64,000 bases of DNA from Lasioglossum baleicum (lineage: Eukaryota; Arthropoda; Insecta; Hymenoptera; Halictidae): the NCBI RefSeq assembly GCF_051020765.1, contig NC_134948.1, positions 2,782,501 to 2,846,500 on the forward strand, given 5' to 3'. Position numbers and translations under genes: made by a program. The notes under the pieces are model-generated. The model was not told the DNA's origin. It worked only from the letters and a program-made list of their open reading frames with translations, and ran no database searches. Positions 31,853-43,804 of the stretch are shown piece after piece (positions within the stretch are counted from its first letter, which is position 1; each line of letters starts with the position of its first letter).

Positions 31853-32400
31853 GTTTGTTCGTCGAGAAGCGAAAGCCGAGTGACATAAGAAGTGCAGTAA
31901 ATAAAAGAAATTAAAAAGAATCTACTTACGTGGATCGGAGAAGGCTGAAGGCAGACGAGAGTGACTTTTTTGGGGGTGCAGGTTCGTATCGTCATTAACG
32001 GGTTCGGTGGACGTCAGGCAAGAGAGAATTATCCGAGACGATTATAACAACAAAATCGAATTTCCCCTCTGCCTACAGTGTCACAGATATTTATAAATAC
32101 AATTGAATCACCTAGTACAATTCTTACGATAAGGTTGAGCACCATCGTGGCTTGGCCATGAGACTATACTAAATTCCCCGAGCATCCGAGGCTGTAATTA
32201 TTCAGTGCACTGTTCAGACAGAGTGTACTTTTCGTGTGAACATTATCAGCACGATTTCCGTGTATCCTGTCTCTCCTCGAAAGAAAAATGTCTGTATCAT
32301 GATACTCGAGAGTGTTCTTGTAAAGATGTTTGAAAGTGTGATCGGACCGAATGAGAATCGGATGAACGAGAGGCGTAGAGGGGTAGTAGAAAGACAGACG
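31853..32400. other. Unique non-coding DNA
   Basis: No supported gene. The minus frames 31759-31995 and 32164-32409 are short, and the first runs into the transposon arm. Confidence 0.5.
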
Positions 32401-32704
32401 AAGAGACAAAGGAACAGACAGAGAAAGAGATAGAAAGAGAAAGAGAGAGAGAGAGAGAGAGAGGCAGACAGGGCAGAGTTGAAAGAACTATAGTCGAACT
32501 AACACAAAATCTGTAAATGTAGGGGAGCTCGTACCTTTTGCCCGCTGTGCAGAGTATCTCTGTAAAGTAAAACAGAAAAGAGAAGAGTTAGAAAAAACGT
32601 ACACATAAATACAGATAGATATAAGGTGAGAAGCAGGTGAGAGAAAGTCGGTAAAGAATTGGTGGTTATACGCACTACAAACAATAATATCGGGTATATA
32701 AATG

Positions 32705-32745
<41 letters not shown>

Positions 32746-32830
32746 GAAAGAGAGACAGAAAGTGGGTGGCAGACATACAAAGCGGGTGAAAGAGGGGTTG
32801 AAACAGAGTATTTAGAAAAATGAAGTGATC
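32395..32830. repeat. Purine-rich GA tract region
   Basis: Long GA runs lie at 32442-32462 and 32708-32740, set in a strongly purine-biased stretch (GACAGAAAGAGA-like). The minus frame 32499-32945 is Ser/Leu-rich because it crosses this tract and is not a gene. Confidence 0.9.
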
Positions 32831-34486
32831 GAATGTTGGATGGATAGAAAATGTTCCTCTGTTGCGTCGCGATCTCGTTCCCTCCTTTAATTCGCCGCTG
32901 AAAAAAAAACGTGCTACTGTTTAAACAACCAATGGAGAGGTACAAAGAATAAGCCAGACCAACGTGATTCTGTTCTCAATGTTCTTTATTCGAAATTATC
33001 GGGCTTCGCTGAATCCATTGTATGTAATACCTGTAGACCGCAGCTTTCATGCAACCGTACTCCACACGACCGAATAAATGTTTGATTCTGGGCTGAAAAA
33101 TTGCCGAATAAAATATACAAATCACCCGTTGCATAGAAACCACACTCTAATTACTAGAATTAAGCAGCTATTCTACGAACTCAACGATCTATGTCCATGT
33201 CAGAAAATTCTTAAGTAGTTCAGTCCGAGTTAGGTCAGACTGAAACCATTATCAGACAAATTTTGACCCAATGTAGACGTAATCACTTATTGAATACTCC
33301 ACCAAGTTTGATCGCCACGTCAGCGCAGATTAGGGACCGCATTGGCTGAAAATGGCGGATTTTTCGGGGCCGATTCGCAATAGGAAACCAACAGCGTTGC
33401 CTTGCTGAATTTTCTTAACGAGATTACGTATCGCCGGGAACGAATTCTAATTAGTCAGCAGACTGGCGCATTATCAACCCTTTGCGAACGGCTGCCTGTT
33501 GCCTCACGATAACGCGAGCCGGGCTTCCCCTCGTGAGGCGACCACAAGACGCTTATGGGAGTCCCGACTTAGAGTGACAGTGAACGCGCGGATAGGTGTG
33601 CCTACCGTGCAAAATTTTTGGCTGGGGAACCATCGCGGGAAATCGTTCCCCATAGCGCTTGCAAAGGTCTCGTGTTTTTCGTGTATTTTTCAGTTGCGCC
33701 ATTAGTACCATAAATAATTAACCAGAAATAAATATAAATAATCCAGTATGACGTGTCGCAAATTTATATTTTCATAGGTACGATCTTCGAGAGCTTTATT
33801 TGCCTTCAATTTTGTATTGTAGCATAAATATCTGAGCACTCGAGAGAAACGATATCGAATAGTAAATTATTGATGGATACACATCTCGCTGGTCTCTCAA
33901 TTTTGCATTTTAGAGAATAAAAATACATGAACGTTCGAAGTGGAACGTCGAAGAGCAAATAATTAATTCGAAAGTATATCGATTTGCCAGAAGTTGCCGT
34001 AAAGAATGGGAATGATTTGGTATTGACGTTCGCCGGTATTTTTTCCTAAATAATTTCGCGAGTCTGTTGATCACAAATAGCCGCTAAATTCGTGTTCATA
34101 TGCTCGGGGCTGCGCCCCGATCCGAGGTAATATTGCACGTCCATTACAGGCTTCGGAATGGTCTGCCATGTTTGCACTTGCAATTTGAGAGCTGCATAAC
34201 GTTACAAATAATCCCGCGTGATTCTAGACACAATCAATAACCGGCGGAGTTCGATGAAACGAACCAGCGACAGTTGTGCTTGCCAACTTCTAAAGCTTCG
34301 CTTCAATGAGACTGCGAATCGGCCAAACGTTCTGATACAATTCAAGAGGCACGTTTCCTTTATGCTCACGCCAAAACCGGCTCGAAACTAATGGGTGGAA
34401 AGTTAAACATTTGTATCATTTCATTACGTCACATTAGATTCAGTTTCAGCTCGATAGTTAAGTTTAATTCATTGTAAAGTGGTGAC
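32831..34486. other. Unique non-coding DNA
   Basis: Mixed unique sequence. A weak resemblance to a GACTGCGG terminus occurs at about 33034 (TAGACCGCAGCTTTCATGCA). The frame 33499-33705 has no domain. No gene is supported. Confidence 0.45.
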
Positions 34487-34665
34487 CTAATTTCTCAAAA
34501 ACAGGACCCTGGTGTGACCATAGCGGTGGCCTAACCATGGTGTGATCCACACCATTGGACGAACGCTAGTCACAATTATGATTATTGACTAATAACTTCA
34601 TAAGCTCTGCAAACGTGGCTAATAATTAATGACTAAAGTAAATAAGTATTTGAGCGTAATGACTA

Positions 34666-34863
34666 GACTGCGGATTTTTATGCATTTATAACAAAAATGG
34701 CCACGTACAATTTAAAGCAGTAGACATGCTAAAAATATTTGAGGACATCATAGTATCATTTTCAGTTTAATAGAATGATTAAAAGAAGAATACAATTTTC
34801 ATTCGGCTCCTATTTCCTGCAATCAATGCAAGCATTTTTTATTTTGCATAAAGATCCGCAGTC
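34666..34863. mobile_element. GACTGCGG-family MITE, 198 bp
   Basis: It is flanked by TA at 34664-34665 and 34864-34865. The termini GACTGCGGATTTTTATGCAT and TGCATAAAGATCCGCAGTC are near-perfect inverses. The body matches 4724-4924 in the same orientation. Confidence 0.92.
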
Positions 34864-34981
34864 TAGTAATGACTAATGAATAGTGACTAAATTTTTATTA
34901 AGGATGAATATTGAATACTGACTACAATGTCATAACTAATGACTAAATACTCAATCAGAATTTGTCTATGACTAATGACTA

Positions 34982-35180
34982 GACTGCGGATCTTTATGCA
35001 AAATAAAAAAGTGTTCGCATTGATTGCAAGACGCAGGAGCCAAGTAACAATTTCATTCTTCTTTTAATGATCTTATTAAGATGAAACTAATACACTGGTG
35101 GCCTTAAATCTTTTTAATACCTCCACTGTTTTTAAATTGTACGTACCCATTTTTGTCATAAATGCATAAAATCCACAGTC
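34982..35180. mobile_element. GACTGCGG-family MITE, 199 bp, inverted
   Basis: It is flanked by TA on both sides. It begins GACTGCGGATCTTTATGCAA and ends TGCATAAAATCCACAGTC. The body is the inverse of 34666-34863 (GATCTTATTAAGATGAAACT, CAATTTA inverted as TAAATTG) and matches the 176-bp units at 8008-8359. Two copies 118 bp apart in opposite orientation could pair as a hairpin. Confidence 0.92.
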
Positions 35181-35775
35181 TACTAATGACTAAAAATGGT
35201 TATAAGTTAAAATAAGACATAATAATAACAAAAAAATATCCTGTTAGTTTATAAACATATAAAATACAGATTATGACACGTTTGGTCACTGCAAATTCCG
35301 ATATAGTTAATCGCACCGTCCGGTATGTTAATCGCACAATAGTGACTGATAACTAAAGATGATGACCGATCATTCAAACTAGCTAATGATTAATCATAAC
35401 TAATAAACAATAACTAACGATCACTTAGAGTTGTGCCATGTATTATAGTTATGACTAACTAATCAAAAAGTTTTAACTGACTTTGTCTTAAGTTTTGACT
35501 AACAATCGATCCGACTATTAGTCATTTTTAATTATTAGTTGATTTCTGCCCAACTCTGGTGTGATCTAGCTCTCGAGTGACCCAACTCTGGTGTGACTTA
35601 ATCTTAGTGTGACCAAATCCTAGCGTGGCCTCGTCCTAACGTGACCTAAATTGGCCTAGCTGTAATGTGACCTAATCTTGCTGTGACCTGATCCTAGCGT
35701 GGCCTAATCTAGCTCGACGTAATCAAAGCGTGGCCTAATCTCAACGCGACCTAGCCCACTTGACCTCCCGTAGCT

Positions 35776-36599
35776 TTGGCGAGCATGATTTTAATTAGTT
35801 ATCCCGTATTCTGTTTCACATCGATTCCAGTTTGGTCTCTATACAGAAGGAGGAACTTTTCAATGGATAACTCGTTGGACACGAGTCGCATCATTCCCGA
35901 GCACAAAGCGTCTAAAGCCAGTTTCAAATAATCAGAAAACGAAGGCATTTATTGAAAAAAGTTTGCCCCGCCATCGCTCCATCTCAGTCGCCGGAATCCC
36001 TCAGTGTCTGGCGGACACTCTCAGCTGGAAACTATGTAAAACAACAAATTAATTTTGGAACGCCTCGGCGAGCAGTCGGAACTGGATATTGCCTGCTCGT
36101 TGTGTCTCCGTATCGACAGTCATTTTTTAAACAATATATTTCAGCCGATTCACGAGAAAGTAACCCTGGAATAAATCTGTGTCAAATAAAAACGAAATAG
36201 AAATTGCTGGAAAATAAAATTGAGAGGAAACACGGATGCTGTATTAACTTTTTTACTAGTACGCGCCACTTGAAAGAGAAAATTCAGAATTGTCGCTCGA
36301 AAGGCTTGCATAGAACTGCAGGGAATCGGGACGCGATGAATGCGCCGGGGGAAAAAATCAACCACGAGTGCTCGAAAGATACACGATCCTGATGAACTCG
36401 ACTGTGAAGTTGTGCACGCAAACTGGCCTAACGATCCGACGAGTGTTGTAAATCATTGCGCCGGCGGTTCTCAAAATGGCGCGCTACACGAGCGCACTGT
36501 ACCTGGCAACAGTGCCGTATCAAATTGTGCAATTTCTGTATTCGTCAAATACGAATCTGATTAATCGGACAATTATTTTCTTTGTCAACGGAATTTTCA
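35776..36599. other. Unique non-coding DNA
   Basis: Short overlapping frames on both strands (35952-36200, 36150-36365, 36204-36392, 36340-36564) have no domain. No gene is supported. Confidence 0.5.
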
Positions 36600-36629
36600 T
36601 TGAATCACTAAATCGTACGCTGACAAACA

Positions 36630-36742
36630 GACGGACATACACCGTACACAAACAAACGTCGGTAACCGGACGCACACATACCTAAACAGACGTACACAAA
36701 TAGATGTACACATACGGAAATAGACGTATACATAAACAGTGG
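36630..36742. repeat. Degenerate ACA-rich minisatellite
   Basis: Words such as ACGTACACAAATAGATGTAC and ACATACGGAAATAGACGTAT recur with a period near 20 bp. The minus frames 36597-36995 and 36608-36799 (YVYF/VCVR-like) are by-products. Confidence 0.7.
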
Positions 36743-37189
36743 AGGGCATAAGGTATTCCAAAACAGTTCGACCAATCGTTGCCAGTGGATTCCGTACATA
36801 CTGATGAGACACCGAGCACTGCAGTGTTGTCTTGAAACGCATGATGAATGAGAGCAGCGACTTGGTCGTCGATTCCAGAAACACCCGATATGTGCTTTCG
36901 CTCACGTACGGTTCAACGACCACGTGATCACACATGTAGCAACGGACCTTGGTTAGGTCCAAGTTGGAGCAGGATGATGCAGCAGCTACAGGCAAATGTA
37001 ATTAGGGATTGATCGAATGGTAAGCACGGGCCTGTCTAATTGCCCGAGCCGATAGCCCTCTTCCGGCCGCCGGATACTTGGCCGACGTAAAAGCTTCTGA
37101 GCGGAACAGTTGTGATTCTCCACTGACAAAGCCGGTCACGTGGATCGAAAACAACCAATTCCCTAGGCGGGCAGTCAATGTTGCAGAGA
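36743..37189. other. Unique non-coding DNA
   Basis: Sequence leading into the repeat block. The plus frame entering that block opens at 37078 with TTG, not ATG. No promoter or gene is evident. Confidence 0.45.
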
Positions 37190-37730
37190 TAAAAAAGCTT
37201 CAGAATTGGCAAAAATTGTTTGAAGGGGTTCGAGACAACCAGCAATGTCCTACTGACATTATTTTTTGTAGGACACAGAAATTTCTGAGGGTGGAAGACA
37301 ACCAGCAATGTTGCAACACATCCTTCGATAGACAGCTGACAAATTTGGCTCTCCATTGGACAGTCAAAGTTGCAGAGATAAATTTAATGCTTCAGAATTG
37401 GCAAAAATTGTTTGAAGGGATTCGAGACAACCAGCAATGTCCTACTGACATTATTTTTTGTAGGACACAGAAATTTCTAAGGGTTGAAGACAACCAGCAA
37501 TGTTGCACCACATCCTTCGATAGACAGCTGACAAATTTGGCTCTCCATCGGACAGTCAAAGTTCCAGAGACAAATTTAAAGCTTCAGTATTTGCAAAAAT
37601 TGTTTGAAGGGGTTCGAGACAACCAGCAATGTCCTACTGACATTATTTTTTGTAGGACACAGAAATTTCTAAGGGTTGAAGACAACCAGCAATATCTTCG
37701 TGGCATTTTTAGAAAAATTGGTAAAGGGGT
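37190..37730 (+). repeat. 192-bp tandem repeat with open frame
   Basis: Three units step by exactly 192 bp (TTGGCAAAAATTG at 37206 and 37398; related TTGCAAAAATTG near 37590). Each contains GACAACCAGCAATGT twice, spaced unequally. As 192 is 64 codons, the frame 37078-37836 stays open for 252 codons. It reads NWQKLFEGVRDNQQCPTDII, then FCRTQKFLRVEDNQQC. The frame has no ATG at its start and no known domain. TACTGACATTATTTTTTGTAG resembles a branch point and splice acceptor in each unit. Whether it is a decayed repeat-protein gene or a satellite is unclear. Confidence 0.85.
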
Positions 37731-38757
37731 TGAAGACAGCCAGCAACCCCTTCAGGATAAAAAAGAAGCCTATAAATATACAGACCTTTTGAACGACCAG
37801 GAATTTAAGCAATGTCTTCGTAACATTTTTACATAAATTGCTGAAAGGGTTGAAGACAGCCAGCAACCCCTTCAGGATAAAAAATTAGCCGTACAAAATA
37901 CAGACTGTTTGAACGACCAGGAATTTAAGCAATGTCTTCGTAACATTTTTACATAAATTGCTGAAAGGGTTGAAGACAGCCAGCAACCCCGTCAGGATAA
38001 AAAATTAGCCGTACAAAATACAGACTTTTTGAACGACCAGGAATTTAAGCAATGTCTTCGTGACATTTTTATAAAAATTGCTGAAAGGGTTGAAGACAGC
38101 CAGCAACCCCGTCAGGATAAAAAATTAGCCGTACAAAATACAGACTTTTTGAACGACCAGGAATTTAAGCAGTGTCTTCATGACATTTTTATAAAAATTG
38201 CTGAAAGGGTTGAAGGCAGCCAGCAACCTCTTCAGGATAAAAAAGTAGCCGTACAAAATACAGACTGTTTGAACGACCAGGAATTTAAACAATGTCTGCG
38301 AGACATTTTTACATAAATTGCTGAAAGGGTTGAAGACAGCCAGCAACCCCTTCAGGATAAAAAATTAGCCGTACAAAATACAGACTTTTTGAACGACCAG
38401 GAATTTAAGCAATGTCTTCATGACATTTTTATAAAAATTGCTGAAAGGGTTGAAGACAGCCAGCAACCCCGTCAGGATAAAAAATTAGCCGTACAAAATA
38501 CAGACTTTTTGAACGACCAGGAATTTAAGCAATGTCTTCGTGACATTTTTATAAAAATTGCTGAGAAAGGGTTGAAGACAGCCAGCAGCCTCTTCAGGAT
38601 AAAAAAGTAGCCGTACAAAATACAGACTGTTTGAACGACCAGGAATTTAAACAATGTCTGCGAGACATTTTTACAAAAATTGCTGAAAGGGTTGAAAACA
38701 GCCAGCAACCTTTTCAGGATGAAAAATTAGCCGTAAAAAGTACAGACTTTTTAATCA
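37681..38757 (+). repeat. 120-bp tandem repeat with mostly preserved frame
   Basis: Nine units; GAATTTAA(G/A)CA starts at 37801, 37921, 38041, 38161, 38281, 38401, 38521 and 38643, a 120-bp step apart from one 2-bp insertion near 38564. Each unit translates as a 40-residue repeat: EFKQCLRDIFIKIAERVEDS, then QQPRQDKKLAVQNTDFLNDQ. Units at 37801, 37921 and 38281 read ACATAA instead of ATAAAA and so contain a stop. The motif GTTGAAGACAGCCAGCAA links it to the 192-bp units. Most likely a non-coding satellite or a dead repeat gene; copies are near-identical, so the expansion is recent. Confidence 0.92.
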
Positions 38758-39526
38758 CTAGGACTTTGACAAACGTTTCGATACGCAGCGTGATTAAAAC
38801 ATCGGGTGGACGAGATTCGCCGGGGAGAAAATCTGTGACGATATCAAAAGCAATCGGATGATACAAGCCATTGAGGAGAAGTTAAAGCATCTGTCGGACG
38901 AGTGCGCGTCATCACGCAGGATTTTCTTCAGCGGAATATTTCATTTGGAGGCCCCGGATCGGACGCGGACGCTGCCGCAAGCCAAGATCGAAACTTGTTT
39001 TCCACTTTGTTTTCTTTTAATTGAATCGGTTGCGTCCGCCCGCTACAGTAACGATTGCCGTTCCGGTGAGTGATGCCGGCCGATGCACGTTAATTGAAAC
39101 GAAACTTATTCCTCTTTTTTTCGCCGCGGCCTGACCACACAATAAATGCGTCGCGGAAACGATTCCAATTTCGAGAGAACAAAGAACCGACGCCGGGTTA
39201 TTCATTCGAACCGACGAATTTTATAATGACTAAATCCTTTGTTGGTCGATTAAGTCCCAGCTAACGAAATCTGGGCACGATGCTTCGTTTACAGGACGCT
39301 GTTAGAGGCTTGGAGGGTTTCTCGGTTAGTCACGTCGATTTTCAACAAACACGATCTTCTGAAATTTCAGGATTAGGCTAATTGTTACGCTGTTAGGTCT
39401 GCGTTAGGCACGAAATTTTATTTCAGAAGTTGGCTCTTCGGATGTTAGGATCGGGTTCTTGAAATATCAGGATTTGTTTAGGTTAATACTAAGTACATGC
39501 TACACTTATATTAGATCCCAACAAAA
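38758..39526. other. Unique non-coding DNA
   Basis: The frame from the last 120-bp unit runs on to 38861 without a domain. A second frame (38858-39073) opens with ATG and has no known family. TTCCG|GTGAGT at about 39061-39071 resembles a splice donor at its end. Evidence is too thin for a gene. Confidence 0.4.
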
Positions 39527-39942
39527 ACATCCTGTAAACAGGAGCCAAGTTCCTATGGCCGTAAAAAGTTGTGAGATCAAACGAAATACGGCCAAGTTCG
39601 TTAGCTTAGAAATACCTCTTGCAATAGTGAAAAAAGCGTTCGTAAAAATTAGTTTAAAAGAACGCTATCTAATTTTTAAAGAGTTACGTGGAGGGCTAAA
39701 TTATTGGCCGCTACTTTTTAAACCAATGGCCATAAAAGGTGTTAGGTAGCGGCCAAGTTTGAATAATTTAGCCGTCCACGTAACTCTTTAAAAATTAAAT
39801 AGCGTTCTTTTAAACTAATTTTTACAAACGCTTTTTTCAGTATTGCAAGAGGTGTATTTCTAAGCTAACGAACTTGGCCGTATTTCGTTTGATCTCACAA
39901 CTTTTTACGGCCATAGGAACTTGGCTTCTGTTTACAGGATGT
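39527..39942. mobile_element. 416-bp palindromic element, family B copy 2
   Basis: ACATCCTGTAAACAGGAGCC and GGCTTCTGTTTACAGGATGT bound the element. It matches copy 1 (18851-19271) along its length, with about 90 percent or more identity by eye. The left arm lacks roughly 9 bp (TCAAACTTG) near 39702 that copy 1 and both right arms possess. The frame 39459-39749 falls inside it and is not a gene. Confidence 0.9.
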
Positions 39943-42900
39943 TTTTATTAGTTTAATTATTCCCCCAGACATAAGTCTGATATGGATGATGCAGGTTATG
40001 ATCCGATCGCGCCCGGGATAACGTGCAGTGTCGAAATTCTTACTTCCGAAACCCCGCGGAACAAAGTTTCCGCAAAACCCATTAGTGAGTTCGCGAGAGC
40101 GATTCACTTTGTCCCAGTATCGGCAGTTTGTCCGGGACAGATGTGAAGAACATTTCGGACATTAGCGCCGCTAATGAGCCGCAGCTGAACTTTCCTGCTG
40201 TCTCTGCAAATGAGGCAGAGAGAAGGAGAGATAGGGGATTCGATAAGCGCGGAGTGTTACCTCGTTCGATTGCGAAAACGAGCCGTCCACAGATGAAAGA
40301 ATTCCAACAGAGACAGTTTCGATTCGCCGGTTCGGATCGAAAAATCGAAGCACAGCCATCCGCAACAGGATATCGACTTTCAAATTGACACGAAGAATGA
40401 ACGATGGGCGGAGGGGGAAGTTCGAGACAAAGACATCTTCCGACGAAAGCGGGGACAGTGTGGTTCCAAGTCGCTACGGATATGTCAAACGCAGCCCGGT
40501 CGAAGTAGCTACTTCGAATTTCAATCTGGCATCAGGTTTGCCACACACACACATACACACACGTACGTACAGAGGCAGACTTGTAGGTGAAACGGTGTCG
40601 TGAGACAGAAACCAGCGTGGCCGATGACAGAAGCCTAGATAGGCTGCCTCTAGAACACCGAAGCCTCGAGAAGTCCGGTCAGAATGCTGCTAAACAGCAA
40701 CACAATTGTTTCCATGATTGTTCTAGTTGGAACCCAGCTGTATACAGCGTCAATTTTCACGAGAGAATGAAAGATCTGGCCTCGGGAGCCATCTGTTGGC
40801 GAAAAGGAGAAATACCGAAAACGTGTACATCTGTTTCACACGTATCGAAACACTACCGCATACTTCTTCGAAGAATTCCGAAGACTATTTGAACGGGTGA
40901 ATCGGAGATTGTCAGGGCTATAAGACAGAAGTTTGATATTAACTTTTTTTCGGGAGCACGGCAGAGGACGCTGCCGTGTAGGCTACATTTTCGTTCATTA
41001 AAAAGTTCCGCCGGCAGGCGTGTGCCGCCCCGTTTTGTTCTCGTCTTATAGGGGCGTCCGGCAGGGATTTTCATTATTAAAAAGTATTACAACTGGTCCG
41101 GGGATGAAAGGAGCCGAACCATCCGGTGAGTGAAGGATTATCCTGTGTTAGGTGGCGGAGTTAATTTCGGAAAGTTGCCAAGATTAATTGCGAACGTCTC
41201 GCTGACGCATTCAGCTGTTCACGGCCATATTTTCGGACATTTGAAGACAGCGTATCCGAAATGAGATTTCATTGATACCCATTGAGGTTGCCTCGTGAAA
41301 AATCTCCGTAGACTGCGGTTTTTGCCGACCGGGAAAGTCCGAATTGGAGGACCCGGAGAAAGGCAGCGACGGGAGCCGATGAAACTGTTCGGTTCCAGCT
41401 CGGCGATCGTCATTAGCATACGAATTCGATGACACTGCGGCGCGCCACACAGTGACATCGGTGTGGTATTCCGTTTGATCTTCGCACGCAAATGTTTACG
41501 GACCCATTAGGACCCGGATTGTCTCCCGGCGGAACGCTCTCCCATCTATGATCATCCAATTCCTGGGCGTCTCTCTATGGGAATCCGACGGACAAACAAA
41601 ACCGCCTGCGGTCGATACGCAGCTCGTGATTTGATCAGTCAAAATCGTCAAATAACAATTATCGACCGGAGGGCCGGTCAATTCGCGTACGCGGAGGAGC
41701 CAGGTGTACGCGACCGCAACCTGGAAATTAGGTCAATTAATAATCCCCGGTGAATCGAAGCTCCCACGGAAAATCTGACCAACTACGGGTCCGACGGTTA
41801 ATCACAACTTTTCTCGGGCTGCGCTTCGTAAATAACACATCGCTGATAACACTGGGAACCAGGGAGCGCCTCGATATCGCCTATAGCATTTGTAACCAGT
41901 TAGAACATAACCGTGCCCCTGTGCAAATTGAGTTAGGGTAGTACCACAACCCTTTTTGCCACTTTGGTGTAATTTTTTTGGGGGCAGAGAGGTCTGCGAG
42001 AATTGAAAAAATTGACTTTAGGGTTGGAAAGTGGAGACTTCACCTTTCAAGATGAGCGCAGGTGGAAGATTCTACAATTTTTCTACGCGAAGTAAATGCC
42101 CAATTTTTCAGTAACGATTCATCGAATACCGAAGAGTATTCTTCGAGTCTCTGGGACACGTTTAAGGAACGACTGGATGAAAAATGCGAGCAGTAGCATG
42201 ATCGTGCGGAAAATTCGCGGGTTCATCAATAGATAACGAGCCTACCGATCCCGACAAAGGGATCCTTAATTATCACCGTCGGAAAGGCGGTCGTGCTCTC
42301 GTTTCAAAGTTCGGAAACATTGCGTTAATTCGCGGCGACACCGGGTCGAGCTGGCGCGACGGTTCTTCTGTCGGCCCGGGCCTAGGAAAAATCAAGCTGG
42401 CCGTCGGGGACAATAGATTGCCGGTCTCTGTACTGTTGACCCCCGCGCGAGCCCGCTGGTCCTAATTAACCCCCGCATAATGGAGCGTGAGAGGTGCACG
42501 CAAGGGCCAGCGGTGGAGGAGGGAAAGAGGCTCGCTGCGGAGACGACTGGCTTTGATATTTAATCGCGTTTAACGCAAGCGTCGAGCGGCCAGGTTGGTT
42601 TTAATTCTGTTTGTCTCGCAAAAGCAGGAATTTCCGGGGCCAGAGTTCCCCCGCAGGAATAGCGCAAAGGATTACGGGATTACGGTATTACCACATGAAT
42701 GCTCGTACACGACCACCCACACCCCTCCGCCACCCGTTCGACTTACTCCTTTTTATGCTACACCCACACGCCGCACGGGCTCGACTTTCTTTTGACGTTG
42801 GGTTTCAACTGATCTGCGCCTAATCACTCTATTCTTTCGTCCCCGGAAACGTTCCCTCGCCGAGCGCGAAAAGAATTACCGTCCGCTCGGCCGACATACT

Positions 42901-43674
42901 CTTTAATCTGCTGGCTACCACGAAAATGAGCCAATTCCGTGGACCGAGCACGTCCGGCTTGACCGACTGTGACGCTAATCCGAGGAGGGCGCCGCTCAAC
43001 GAGGACTCCAACCCCTGGGATCGCTTCTTTGTTAGCACTGCGCGCTAACCCTTGGAAATCTTCCTCGGACCATTAGATAAACTCTTTTCATCGAGGTCAC
43101 CACCAGGAATGGGATCAAGTACCTCGCAAACAGGTTCGAACCTTGATTGATGGAATTCGAACTCTCTATAAGTAACAGATGTATTAATGCTCTCGGCGCA
43201 CTGGTTCGATCTGATTTTACATCAAAAGCAATTTTCCTTGAGGTGGATCACTATGTGGATCATTCCAAACAAGAATATTATCCTGTGGCCTCTCACCACT
43301 TACAATAACACTTAAATATAATCTTGGTATACATGCAGTTAAAAGTTGTGATTCGACTTTTCACGGTTTGAAATAACCGCCAAATATCGATTGGTTATGT
43401 GTTGATCGAGGATCTGATTGGTTCTTTCTATTGGTTTCACGTTTGCCCATGAAATGAAACTTGGTTATTGACTCGGATTCGTGAGTACATATTGAACTTG
43501 ATCACAAACCTAATCACCACAGTGGGAACTAAATCGGAATTTATTCTCACAATGTTTTGGAGAACCTACCCCAAATGTCTAGGTCCCAATCGATTAAGTA
43601 CCGTTCATATTAGGTCCCGGTGTGAACCAGTGCCACGTCGAATAATATTATTTTTCGTACCACCATAACCGTCC
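39943..43674. other. Unique non-coding DNA
   Basis: A long CpG-rich stretch with a CA microsatellite at 40542-40561. A weak GACTGCGG-like word lies at about 41309. Many short frames overlap on both strands (40128-40388, 40587-40892, 41219-41491, 42595-42823 and others), and none has a recognisable domain. No gene is supported. Confidence 0.45.
40542..40561. repeat. (CA)n microsatellite
   Basis: A CA run with one TA interruption. Confidence 0.9.
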
Positions 43675-43804
43675 ACCCCGAAAGCGAAATAAAAAAATAT
43701 TCCCAACACCTGTGCGCCGGCCATCTAAATACCAAATGACGCCGCAGGTATTTTTGTTCGGTATTACGTCGAATGAAGAATATTTTTTTATTCATTTCGG
43801 GGCG
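43675..43804. repeat. Short inverted repeat, ~27-bp arms
   Basis: ACCCCGAAAGCGAAATAAAA...ATATTC at 43675-43702 mirrors GAATATTTTTTTATTCATTTCGGGGCGG-type sequence at 43778-43804. The loop is about 75 bp. It could be a short MITE or a chance AT-rich palindrome; no target duplication is evident. Confidence 0.6.

Larger units (their letters stand above)
34487..35775. repeat. Degenerate minisatellites interrupted by two MITEs
   Basis: Two decayed word-repeats interleave. GTGTGACC/GCGTGGCCTAATC-type words fill 34500-34560 and 35540-35770 with a period near 18 bp. Variants of GACTAATGACTAA are scattered from 34560 to 35520. The second is split by MITEs at 34666-34863 and 34982-35180. There are no open frames. 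Confidence 0.7.

Noticed and set aside
32499..32945. 148-codon minus-strand frame with Leu/Ser runs
   Set aside because: The runs are GA microsatellites read on the other strand.
41300..41330. TAGACTGCGGTTTTTGC as a GACTGCGG MITE end
   Set aside because: Only the first ten bases match; no body and no second end are found.
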